Shown: one piece after another, positions 44,866-53,016 of the stretch | Layout: the number at the start of each line of letters is the position of its first letter | Position numbering within the stretch: position 1 is the first letter of the stretch | From: UBA3941 sp002385665 | GTDB taxonomy: Bacteria; Bacillota; Clostridia; Caldicoprobacterales; UBA3941 | Assembly: GCA_050949255.1 (NCBI GenBank) | Contig: JBMNFJ010000016.1 | Location: 248,001 to 312,000, forward strand | Direction: 5' to 3' | Length of the DNA: 64,000 bases | Program-made: the position numbers and the translations under genes | The notes under the pieces: generated by a model | The model's input: only the letters and a program-made list of their open reading frames with translations | What the model was told of the DNA's origin: nothing | Databases searched by the model: none

Positions 44866-44965
44866 TTGCTCCAAGAGACAAAGAGATCAGCACCCATCAC
44901 CAACATAGTAACCGATACAAGGTGTTATTATCTAAGAATTTGGATGAAAGGAAGGGGCCATTAGA

Positions 44966-46126
44966 ATGAGCAAGGTAAGAATAGGCATAGTAGGTATCGG
45001 AAATATGGGCAGTGCCCATGCCCTGTACCTATCTCAAAACAAAATTAAAAACGCAGAATTAACGGCAGTGTGTGATATAAATCCTAAAAGGCTGGAATGG
45101 GTCAAGGATAATATTGGTCATGGGATAGGGCTGTTCGACAATGCAGACAGTATGTATGCATCAGGACTGGTCGATGGGGTTATAATCGCTACTCCACATT
45201 ATGACCATCCATCTTTGGTAATAAAGGCTTTTGATAATAACCTGCACGCTTTAGTAGAGAAACCAGCTGGGGTATATACTAAACAGGTCCGTGAAATGAA
45301 TGAGGCAGCAGAGAAGAGCGATAGGGTATTTGGAATTATGTACAACCAACGAACAAATCCCCTATATCAAAAGATGAAGGATTTGGTGGAGTCAGGAGAA
45401 CTGGGCGAAATAAAACGAACCAATTGGATAATTACCAATTGGTACAGATCCCAAAGCTATTATGATTCCGGCGGATGGAGAGCTACCTGGGCAGGAGAAG
45501 GCGGCGGAGTTTTACTTAACCAATGCCCCCATAACTTAGATCTATGGCAGTGGATATGTGGTATGCCGGTAAGGGTTCAGGCCTTCATAAGCTACGGCAA
45601 ATATCATGATATTGAAGTTGACGATGATGTAACGGCATATGTCGAGTATCCCAATGGTGCTACAGGAGTTTTCATCACCTCTACAGGGGATGCTCCCGGG
45701 ACCAATAGATTTGAAATTACCGGGGACCGAGGCAAGCTGGTGGCAGAAGACGGCAAATTAACATTTTGGAGATTAAGGGTTTCAGAAAGGCAATTCAACA
45801 AAGAATACAAGGGTGGCTTTGGCGAGCCGGAATGCTGGAAATGTGATATACCAATTACGGGGGAAGAAACCGCCCACCAGGGCATTACCCAGGATTGGGT
45901 AAACTCTATTGTTAATGGTACCCCATTGTTAGCCCCCGGTATTGAGGGCATAAATGGTTTGACCATATCCAACGCTATGCATTTATCATCATGGACCGAT
46001 AGTTGGGTTAATATACCTTTTGACGAGGACCTCTTTTATCAAAAACTGAGAGAAAAAATTCAAAGCTCCACATTCAAGAAAAAGGTTGTGGCGGATAAAG
46101 CTTTGGATGTAGAAGGGACATATTAA
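44966..46126 (+). CDS. Gfo/Idh/MocA family oxidoreductase
   Basis: The 386-residue dehydrogenase has Rossmann IGIVGIGNMGSAHALYL, catalytic VEKPAGVYTKQV, YNQRTNPLYQKMK and GGGVLLNQCPHNLDLWQW. The NQRTNPLY and CPHNLDLW pattern places it in a common Firmicutes subgroup found beside sugar isomerases. AAAGGAAGG precedes the ATG. Only one base separates its stop from the next gene, so the two are coupled. Confidence 0.92.
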   Translation: MSKVRIGIVGIGNMGSAHALYLSQNKIKNAELTAVCDINPKRLEWVKDNIGHGIGLFDNADSMYASGLVDGVIIATPHYDHPSLVIKAFDNNLHALVEKPAGVYTKQVREMNEAAEKSDRVFGIMYNQRTNPLYQKMKDLVESGELGEIKRTNWIITNWYRSQSYYDSGGWRATWAGEGGGVLLNQCPHNLDLWQWICGMPVRVQAFISYGKYHDIEVDDDVTAYVEYPNGATGVFITSTGDAPGTNRFEITGDRGKLVAEDGKLTFWRLRVSERQFNKEYKGGFGEPECWKCDIPITGEETAHQGITQDWVNSIVNGTPLLAPGIEGINGLTISNAMHLSSWTDSWVNIPFDEDLFYQKLREKIQSSTFKKKVVADKALDVEGTY

Positions 46127-46127
46127 T

Positions 46128-46898
46128 ATGAGGATAGGATTATGCGGACCTATTAGTCAAATTGATGAGATTGCTAAAATTGGATTTGACTATATTGAGC
46201 CCACTGTTGTCAGCGTTGTACAAATGGATAGCACAGAATACAAGGAGGCCTTAAAAAAAGCAAAAGAGGCTGGAATCGGCTGCGAGGTATTCAATGTGCT
46301 GTTTCCTGGTGACATAAGACTCATTGGGCCAGAGACAGATCTGTATAAAGTAGAGGAATATCTTAAGGGAGCCCTTGATAGAATAGCCGGCCTTGGTGCT
46401 CAAGTGGTAGTTTTCGGCAGCGGGGGAGCCAGGAAAATTCCTGCGGATTTGACCTTGGGAGACGGATGGAATGAACTGGTTGAGGTGGCGAGATTGATGG
46501 GTAAATTAGCCCGTCAATATGATATTGTGGTAGCAGTGGAGCCCCTTAACAAAAGAGAAACAAATATTATAACCTCACTGGCCCAAGGAATAAAATTTGT
46601 AGACGATGTTGGGCATCCAAACATAAAACTGTTGGCAGACTTTTATCATATGCGGATGGAAGGCGAGCCTATGGAAGCTATAAGGCAAACAACGGCTGAC
46701 ATTCTGGTACACGGCCATATTGCAAATGGTCAAGGCAGAACTATTCCCCTTGACAAATACGAAGATGTCTACAGAGATTTTTTCCTTAGTCTCAATAGCA
46801 TTGGATATAGGGGTAGAGTTAGTATTGAAGCTAGCACAAAGGATATAAAAAAGGAAGGTCCTATAGCATTGGATTTGCTAAGAACATTGCTACCCTAG
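46128..46898 (+). CDS. Sugar phosphate isomerase/epimerase family protein (TIM barrel)
   Basis: The 256-residue xylose-isomerase-like barrel has VAVEPLNKRETNIITSLAQG and KLLADFYHMRMEGEP, with Glu, Asp and His metal-ligand candidates, and RVSIEAST near the end. These motifs resemble 3-epimerase and hydroxypyruvate-isomerase relatives. It starts one base after the preceding dehydrogenase stop. A small hairpin (GGCAT/ATGCC near 46921-46940) follows. Confidence 0.9.
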   Translation: MRIGLCGPISQIDEIAKIGFDYIEPTVVSVVQMDSTEYKEALKKAKEAGIGCEVFNVLFPGDIRLIGPETDLYKVEEYLKGALDRIAGLGAQVVVFGSGGARKIPADLTLGDGWNELVEVARLMGKLARQYDIVVAVEPLNKRETNIITSLAQGIKFVDDVGHPNIKLLADFYHMRMEGEPMEAIRQTTADILVHGHIANGQGRTIPLDKYEDVYRDFFLSLNSIGYRGRVSIEASTKDIKKEGPIALDLLRTLLP

Positions 46899-46973
46899 TT
46901 TGTAATAATGACATAACCTCAGGCATATTTATATAATGCCAGTTAATGAAAATTGTGCCGTGGGGGTGTGTGG

Positions 46974-47144
46974 ATGCAAATCTTTTATTTCCGTAAGAAT
47001 ACGTTAAAGTGGTTGATTGCCATCATAGCTGTCATCATTATAGCTATCATATTAACGTGGATATTTGGTTCAGATGCGCAACAATCGCAAAGTACCCTGA
47101 TGGTTGCACAAATATACAACAACTACTTGGCCTTCGTTAGTTAA
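46974..47144 (+). CDS. Small single-pass membrane protein, unknown
   Basis: A 56-residue peptide: basic N-terminus (FYFRKNTLKW), one long hydrophobic helix (about residues 13-32), then a short polar tail. GGGGGTGTG lies just before the ATG, so translation is plausible. The N-terminus recalls the anchor of sporulation wall enzymes of the PdaB/CwlD kind, but nothing downstream continues it, so it could be a remnant or a genuine small protein. Confidence 0.5.
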   Translation: MQIFYFRKNTLKWLIAIIAVIIIAIILTWIFGSDAQQSQSTLMVAQIYNNYLAFVS

Positions 47145-47337
47145 TAACGGGGGTCATTTTATTTATAAAAATGTTTATAGGGACCTTGATTGTATGCTAA
47201 AATAGGATAAGTTTATTATTCAGACCTTGAAATGGATAAACCTCAGATAGCAATCTGGAAGCAACATTTGATAGTCATCACCGATATGTTTGGCTTGTAT
47301 AACACGTTATACTAATGAATTTTGAGGGAGGGACAAG

Positions 47338-48006
47338 ATGGAAAGATTTATACCTGAGATAAGGGGGACTCTGAGAAGACATATGATAGAGGTGCCGGAT
47401 TGTATTCGAAAGGCATCGGGCATAAAGATATTCGGTAAGAGGATTCGGTCCCTGGCTTTTACTACTGATGTAGCTGTAATAAAGAACATCAACGCTGATG
47501 CAATAATTGCAGTATATCCATTCACACCTCAACCGGCTATAACCAAAGCCATAACCATGGCTGCTGATGTACCGGTATTCTGTGGCGTGGGAGGGGGATT
47601 GACCACTGGCAAGAGGGTGGTAAACCTGGCCCTGGATGCAGAGTTTGAGGGGGCTATCGGTGTAGTAGTAAATGCCCCTACCAGTAATGAAACTATAATG
47701 GCGGTACGAGCTACCATCGATATACCCATAGTAGTTACTGTAGTCTCTGAAAAGACGGACATACAGTCCCGCCTGGATGCGGGGGCTACAATATTAAATG
47801 TATCGGGCGCCGGCAAAACCATAGATATAGTCAAGAGAATAAGAGATAAGTTCCCTCAAGTGCCCATCATTGCAACAGGGGGTCCCAGTGACGAAACTAT
47901 CTTAAAGACCATTGAGGCGGGGGCAAATGCAATTACCTACACGCCCCCAACCCCTGCAGAGTTATTCAAGATCTCCATGGAGAAGTACCGTAAGGAACTA
48001 GGATAA
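47338..48006 (+). CDS. TIM-barrel phosphate-binding protein of unknown function
   Basis: The 222-residue protein looks like a beta/alpha barrel: successive strands end in AIIAVYPF, VFCGVGGGLTTG, AIGVVVNAPTS, VVTVVSEKTD, ILNVSGAG, IIATGGPSD and AITYTPP. The GGP and late strand motifs resemble the standard phosphate-binding site of ThiE-, TrpC- and aldolase-type barrels. I do not recognise a specific family. GAGGGAGGG precedes the ATG. A strong hairpin separates it from convergent aroA. Confidence 0.65.
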   Translation: MERFIPEIRGTLRRHMIEVPDCIRKASGIKIFGKRIRSLAFTTDVAVIKNINADAIIAVYPFTPQPAITKAITMAADVPVFCGVGGGLTTGKRVVNLALDAEFEGAIGVVVNAPTSNETIMAVRATIDIPIVVTVVSEKTDIQSRLDAGATILNVSGAGKTIDIVKRIRDKFPQVPIIATGGPSDETILKTIEAGANAITYTPPTPAELFKISMEKYRKELG

Positions 48007-48040
48007 TGTATGGATAAACCTGTATGAAGATCATGAGAAA

Positions 48041-48074
48041 AAGCGCTTCGATGCTTAGCATCGGAGCGCTTCTA
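48041..48074. terminator. Bidirectional terminator overlapping the aroA stop codon
   Basis: AAGCGCTTCGATG (48041-48053) pairs with CATCGGAGCGCTT (48059-48071), one wobble. The loop contains the aroA stop codon (complement of 48055-48057), so the hairpin 3' arm in the aroA mRNA starts right after the stop. The flanking AAAAA (minus-strand U-run) fits termination of aroA. Confidence 0.75.
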
Positions 48075-49347
48075 TCTGGGCAAAGAAGTCCGGATAGGAA
48101 ATGTTAACCCAATTTGCATCATGGATAGTCGTTGAACCTTGAGCTATCAATCCTGCTATTGTCGCCATCATGACCATTCTATGATCCGAGCCCGGTCTAA
48201 GCTGGGTCCCAAACAAGGGTGAAGGGCCCTGGATTATCATACCATCAGGGGTAGATTCTATATTGGCACCAATTTTCTTGAGGATGCCAACGGTTGAATC
48301 GATTCTGTCGGATTCCTTTACCTTTAACTCCTCCGCGTCCTTGATAATAGTGGTTCCTTCAGCTTGAGTAGCCGCCAAAGCTATTATGGGTAGTTCGTCA
48401 ATCAACCTTGGGATAAGTGAACCTTCAATGACTGTACCTTTTAGGGAAGAACTTTTAACGGTAATATCCGCCGATGGTTCCTTACCGCCGGAATAGATCC
48501 TTTCAATATTGATTGATGCTCCCATAGCCTTATATACATCAAGTATGCCGGAGCGGGTGGGATTTATCCCAACATTTTTTAGGATAATTTCCGAATCGGG
48601 TACTAAAAGGGCAGCCGTAAGAAAATAGGCGGCAGAAGAGATATCTCCGGGTATGAGCAGATCTTGACCATAAAGCTCCGGTTGGGGGTAAGTGGTTATG
48701 GTTTCTCCATCAGTATGAATCCTTCCACCGAAGGACTCCAGCATTATTTCCGTATGGTCCCTGGAAATTGCGGGTTGATGAATATGGGAACTATTATCGG
48801 CATACATGGAGGCCAGTATTAGGGAGGATTTGACCTGAGCACTGGCTACGGGCATGGTGTAATCGATGGATTTAAGGGTTGCTCCTTTGCCTAGAATGGT
48901 TATGGGAAGAAATTCCTTGTTTTCGATTCCCATAAGCCGGGCTCCCATTTGCCTTAAGGGAATCACAACCCTATCCATGGGTCTCTTCCTTAAAGAATCA
49001 TCCCCGGTTAGAATGGAATCGAAATCCTGTCCTGCCAGTAAACCCATAAGCAACCTGGCCGTAGTCCCTGAATTGCCTGCATCCAACTGACCTTTTGGTG
49101 CAGAAAGCCCATATATACCTTTTCCTTGCACCACAACGGTGTTATGGCCCTTGATATCAATCTCTATGCCCATCTGTCTAAATATCTTGATAGTGTTTAT
49201 GCAATCATCAGCCATAAGAAAGTTTTCTAACCGGGTAGTGCCTTGAGCGAGAGCACCAAAGATAACGCCCCGATGGGATATGGATTTATCCCCGGGAACG
49301 TGAATTGTGCCCTGTAACCGATTAGCATGTGGTACTGAAATTACCAA
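48055..49347 (-). CDS. aroA: 3-phosphoshikimate 1-carboxyvinyltransferase (EPSP synthase)
   Basis: It transfers enolpyruvate from PEP to shikimate-3-phosphate in the shikimate pathway. The 430-residue protein has PGDKSISHRGVIFGALA (substrate-binding Lys and Arg), LDAGNSGTTARLLMGLLA, KRPMDRV and the late KVKESDRI and SDHRMVMM motifs. The start is TTG, eight bases after GGAGG. It is the last gene of the minus-strand aromatic block, 97 bases after tyrA. Confidence 0.95.
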   Translation of the reverse strand: MVISVPHANRLQGTIHVPGDKSISHRGVIFGALAQGTTRLENFLMADDCINTIKIFRQMGIEIDIKGHNTVVVQGKGIYGLSAPKGQLDAGNSGTTARLLMGLLAGQDFDSILTGDDSLRKRPMDRVVIPLRQMGARLMGIENKEFLPITILGKGATLKSIDYTMPVASAQVKSSLILASMYADNSSHIHQPAISRDHTEIMLESFGGRIHTDGETITTYPQPELYGQDLLIPGDISSAAYFLTAALLVPDSEIILKNVGINPTRSGILDVYKAMGASINIERIYSGGKEPSADITVKSSSLKGTVIEGSLIPRLIDELPIIALAATQAEGTTIIKDAEELKVKESDRIDSTVGILKKIGANIESTPDGMIIQGPSPLFGTQLRPGSDHRMVMMATIAGLIAQGSTTIHDANWVNISYPDFFAQIEALRC

Positions 49348-49444
49348 TTCCTAAACCTCCGTCAAATTAGTATAATACGCTGGTTGATACTCGCCTTCAA
49401 TAGCAATTGCGTTATTCTATCTGGCACAACACATTAATCCGATG

Positions 49445-50554
49445 TTATTGGGTAAAGGTAACATAACTATTTTCCTTAAGAACCTTTTGCGCCTTGTCCA
49501 GGGAGGATGAATCGGAAAAGGATATTATCAAGGAACCTGGCTCACCTTCCCGACTATTGATAATTCGCAGGTTTTTTATGTTTATTGAATGCTTCCCCAG
49601 TATTGTAGCCACGGCTCCAATAACTCCCGGTCGATCTTCAACATCAACATAAAGGTCATAGTAGGATAGGAGGCTAAGGGCCTGCCTAACAGGTAGATTT
49701 TCCCGGTAGGTCTTGGCACAGGCAAAATAATCATGGATTTTTGATCCTTCATCCCTTAACAGCATCTGGGCAAAGGCAACCAAGTGCCTGTTTATACGCA
49801 TAATATGTTTCACTAGCTCCTCTTTATTATCCATACATATATTCTTCCACATATTGGGGTTAGATGAGGCAATTCTGGTTATATCTCTGAATCCACCGGC
49901 GGCTAGCTTCTTATATAGGTGGGAGGTATCCTCCATCTCTGCTACTGCATTTACCAGGGCAGCAGCTACAACGTGCGGAAGATGGCTAACGGCTCCAATG
50001 ACTCTATCATGATCCTTTGCACCCATAACCATGGGCAGCGCTCCTATTGATAGTAAAAGGTTCCTCAATGATTCCACAGCCCAAGAAGGAGTAGAATCAA
50101 GGAGGGTAAGGATATAGTAGGCGTTCTCAAAGAGATGGGCCAGGGATGCCTGATAGCCTGAATGCTGAGTACCAGCCATTGGATGGCCACCTATAAAAAT
50201 AGCCTGACTTTGATTGGAGACTTTGATTTTCTCAGCGGCCTTCATGATTTCCTGTTTAGTACTTCCCACGTCGGTTATTACTGTGTCTTTACCCAATATG
50301 GGCATAATTTCTCTGAGAAGGGATGGTACAACATGTACAGGGGTACAGACAAAGACTAACTCTGCCCCCTTAACACCCCCGTATAAATCAGTAGTTGCCT
50401 TATCTATTATTTGTTCCGACAATGCATCGCCCAGGCTTTTTTGGTTAGTATCGACGGCTGTTATAAAGGATTGGGGCTGGCTCCTCCTGATAGCCTTTGC
50501 TAATGATCCACCTATAAGTCCCAAACCAACTATACAAATCCTCTCAAAGGTCAT
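49445..50554 (-). CDS. tyrA: Prephenate dehydrogenase with C-terminal ACT domain
   Basis: It oxidatively decarboxylates prephenate to 4-hydroxyphenylpyruvate, the tyrosine branch. The 369-residue protein has the Rossmann GLGLIGGSLAKA, GGHPMAGTQHSGY (catalytic His region) and GAKDHDRVIGAVSHLPHVVA. A C-terminal ACT domain (about residues 297-369: DRPGVIGAVATILGKHSINI) implies allosteric feedback, probably by tyrosine. The ATG overlaps the aroF stop (ATGA). Confidence 0.93.
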   Translation of the reverse strand: MTFERICIVGLGLIGGSLAKAIRRSQPQSFITAVDTNQKSLGDALSEQIIDKATTDLYGGVKGAELVFVCTPVHVVPSLLREIMPILGKDTVITDVGSTKQEIMKAAEKIKVSNQSQAIFIGGHPMAGTQHSGYQASLAHLFENAYYILTLLDSTPSWAVESLRNLLLSIGALPMVMGAKDHDRVIGAVSHLPHVVAAALVNAVAEMEDTSHLYKKLAAGGFRDITRIASSNPNMWKNICMDNKEELVKHIMRINRHLVAFAQMLLRDEGSKIHDYFACAKTYRENLPVRQALSLLSYYDLYVDVEDRPGVIGAVATILGKHSINIKNLRIINSREGEPGSLIISFSDSSSLDKAQKVLKENSYVTFTQ

Positions 50555-51570
50555 TGCGGCAGCTCCCGTCTTAGGATGGGCGCAATCTTACGAATCTCAT
50601 CCATTAACTTTGTAAAACTTTCAAAGTTTAGGGACTGATTGCCGTCAGACAGGGCGACCTGGGGATTGGGATGCACCTCAACGATCAACCCATCTGCCCC
50701 GGCAGCGATAGCGGCACGGGCCATGGGGGTGACCAGATTCCACTTACCAGTACCATGGCTGGGATCCACTATTATGGGAAGATGACTTATTTCCTTTATA
50801 AGAGGGACGCTGCTAAGGTCAAGGGTGTTACGGGTGGCTGTTTCAAAGGTTCTGATACCCCGTTCGCAGAGAATTACCTGATAATTCCCCTCACTTAGAA
50901 TATATTCAGCCGCATTTAGCCATTCCTCTATATTAGAGGACAAACCCCTCTTGAGGACCACCGGCATCTTTGATTTTCCCACATGCTGCAGCAAATCAAA
51001 ATTTTGCATATTGCGGGCTCCGATCTGAAGCACATCTACGTACTCAAGTGCTTTTTCTAAGGAGTCAGTGCTGACCACCTCCGAGACAATCAACAACCCT
51101 GTCTCCTCGCGTACCTTGGCTAGCAGCTTAAGGCCTTCTTCTCCTAAACCCTGAAAGGAATAGGGTGAAGTTCGGGGCTTGTAGGCACCACCGCGTAGAA
51201 ATTGAACTCCCTGTTTTTTTAGGAAAAGAGCAGTTTCCATGAGCTGTTCCTCGCTTTCAACGGCACATGGACCCGCCATCATCACCAGTGAATTGCCACC
51301 CACCTCTATACCCTGTATGTTAATGACAGTAGGTTCAGGTTTAAAGGTCTTTCCCACCAGCTTGTATGGCTCCATGATGGGGACCAACCTGTCTACCCCA
51401 GGCATTATCTCAAGTGGGGTATCTATCAGGATCCGTTTATCCCCTATTACACCAATGATAGTTCTTTCTGAACCGGTAGATATATGCACCCCTAGTTTAA
51501 GATTCAATAGAAATTTTTCTACGCCACTTATTTGTTGTTCTGTGGCATTTGCCTTCATTACGATTACCAT
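50551..51570 (-). CDS. aroF: 3-deoxy-7-phosphoheptulonate (DAHP) synthase
   Basis: The first enzyme of the shikimate pathway condenses PEP with erythrose 4-phosphate. The 339-residue type I-beta protein has an N-terminal ferredoxin-like regulatory domain (about residues 1-70) and a barrel with MMAGPCAVESEEQL, FLRGGAYKPRTSPYSFQG, VLKRGLSSNIEEW and IVDPSHGTGKW. GAGGAA precedes the ATG. A long leader with several inverted repeats lies between hisC and this gene, suggesting separate control. Confidence 0.95.
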   Translation of the reverse strand: MVIVMKANATEQQISGVEKFLLNLKLGVHISTGSERTIIGVIGDKRILIDTPLEIMPGVDRLVPIMEPYKLVGKTFKPEPTVINIQGIEVGGNSLVMMAGPCAVESEEQLMETALFLKKQGVQFLRGGAYKPRTSPYSFQGLGEEGLKLLAKVREETGLLIVSEVVSTDSLEKALEYVDVLQIGARNMQNFDLLQHVGKSKMPVVLKRGLSSNIEEWLNAAEYILSEGNYQVILCERGIRTFETATRNTLDLSSVPLIKEISHLPIIVDPSHGTGKWNLVTPMARAAIAAGADGLIVEVHPNPQVALSDGNQSLNFESFTKLMDEIRKIAPILRRELPQ

Positions 51571-51604
51571 ACTACCATTCCTCGCTTCTAAATATTTTTT
51601 ATTG

Positions 51605-51752
51605 TGTCTGTTTTACGACCAAAATTTATATAGTACTTCAGACGTCGTAAAATATTTACCTTGGTTTGTATGTTACGAGAAATACCCTGATTTAGCACAG
51701 AGTCAGGTGGTATAACTGACTAGGTATTTATTGGTTCTATCGTAACATACAT
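51605..51752 (-). promoter_or_regulatory. Multi-hairpin leader of aroF-tyrA-aroA
   Basis: Four related segments alternate. In plus coordinates, TCGTAACATACA (51740-51751) pairs perfectly with TGTATGTTACGA (51667-51678). Inside are GGTATTT/AAATACC (51723-51729 with 51680-51686) and AGTCAG/CTGACT (51701-51706 with 51716-51721). Downstream in the mRNA, GTCGTAAAA (51644-51652) pairs with TTTTACGAC (51611-51619). Both outer stems share TTACGA/TCGTAA, so segments 2 and 3 could also pair, as in an attenuator. There is no U-tract and no T-box consensus. Confidence 0.6.
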
Positions 51753-51775
51753 ATTCTACCGTATTACCATGCTAC

Positions 51776-51781
51776 ATTATA
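51776..51781 (-). promoter_or_regulatory. Probable -10 element of the aroF leader transcript
   Basis: TATAAT on the minus strand lies about 25 bases upstream of the first leader arm. I could not find a good -35 at 16-18 bases, so either an activator is needed or the leader is read through from hisC. Confidence 0.35.
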
Positions 51782-51816
51782 CTGGTCATACCCTTAGGAG
51801 GCTTAATATCAGGCTT

Positions 51817-52911
51817 CTACCTATCCCTAATGACCTCCTTGAGAGCCTTTATGAATAGTTCGTTTTCTTCTTCGGTGCCGATGGTGACCCTTATCCAATC
51901 ATCCATACCGTAGATATCACCGGATCTTATAATAACGCCCTTTTTTAGAAGTTCCCCAAATACGAAGGCACTGGGCAGATTGACTCTCACCATCAGGAAA
52001 TTGGCATGGGTGGGGATGTATTCCAACCCCATCTCTTCAAAGGAAGAATAAAGAAAATCCTTACCCTTAATATTATTTTTAATGCTTTTGTCAATAAAGT
52101 CCTGGTCCTTCAGGGCAGCCAAAGCAGCTATTTGAGCTGCAGTATTTGTATTAAAGGGACCTCTTACCCGGTTGAGATATTCTATGATGTCCCGATTGGA
52201 TATTGCATATCCAACTCTCAGCCCGGCAAGACCATAAGCTTTTGAGAAGGTCCTGAGTATCAGTAAGTTTTGGAACTCATCCAGAAGCTTTATACTGTCG
52301 GGATAGTCTTCACCAAGGGCATACTCATAGTAGGCTTCATCCAATACGATAAGGACATCTTCAGGAACCCTTTCAATAAAATCCCTTTGCTCTTGAGCCG
52401 TGATCATAGTCCCTGTCGGATTATTGGGGTTGCATAGCCAGACTATTTTGGTCCTCGAATCTATTTTTCTTAAAATTTCTGCTAGATCTAACCGATAATC
52501 TCCGGTCAATGGGACTTTTACTACTTCTCCATCCATTACTTTTACAACGGATTCGTAACGGGGAAAGGATGGATCCCCCATAATGGCATTATCTCCCGGA
52601 TTTATATAGGTTTGAGCTATTATCTCCAGAATCTGATCGGTTCCCGACCCAAAAAGCAACTCGTCCGGGGCTACACCTAACTTTTTGGACAAGGCTGCTC
52701 TTAGATCCGCACTATTCCCATCGGGATAAATGGCCATATGCAGGGCCCAATTCTGGACTGCCTTGGTAGCGGCAGGAGAATTTCCCAAAGGATTTTCATT
52801 GGATGCCAGTTTTATCACCCTGTCAAGACCCAACTCTCTCTGAACTTCACTTATGGGTTTGCCGGGAATATAGGGACTAAGGCTATTGATAGCATTTCTT
52901 TGTTTTACCAT
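51817..52911 (-). CDS. hisC: Histidinol-phosphate / aromatic aminotransferase
   Basis: The 364-residue PLP enzyme (class I/II aminotransferase) has SNENPLGNSPAA, WLCNPNNPTGT, VLDEAYYEYA and the PLP lysine in RTFSKAYGLAGLRVGY. In B. subtilis HisC sits next to tyrA and aroE and also transaminates tyrosine and phenylalanine precursors; the neighbourhood here suggests that dual or purely aromatic role, since no other his genes are present. AGGAGGAA precedes the ATG. Confidence 0.92.
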   Translation of the reverse strand: MVKQRNAINSLSPYIPGKPISEVQRELGLDRVIKLASNENPLGNSPAATKAVQNWALHMAIYPDGNSADLRAALSKKLGVAPDELLFGSGTDQILEIIAQTYINPGDNAIMGDPSFPRYESVVKVMDGEVVKVPLTGDYRLDLAEILRKIDSRTKIVWLCNPNNPTGTMITAQEQRDFIERVPEDVLIVLDEAYYEYALGEDYPDSIKLLDEFQNLLILRTFSKAYGLAGLRVGYAISNRDIIEYLNRVRGPFNTNTAAQIAALAALKDQDFIDKSIKNNIKGKDFLYSSFEEMGLEYIPTHANFLMVRVNLPSAFVFGELLKKGVIIRSGDIYGMDDWIRVTIGTEEENELFIKALKEVIRDR

Positions 52912-53016
52912 ATGAGTTCCTCCTAATTATGTAGAATTCATTTGAGAATAATAAAAAGTGAATTGTTAATACATCGTTCAATGGATTAGCTCTAGTATCT
53001 AATAATCCAAATTCAT

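Noticed and set aside
51715..51760. Short leader peptide in the aroF leader (ATG near 51753, minus strand)
   Set aside because: It would encode about ten residues with only one aromatic and has a weak ribosome binding site, so classical aromatic attenuation by a leader peptide is not supported.
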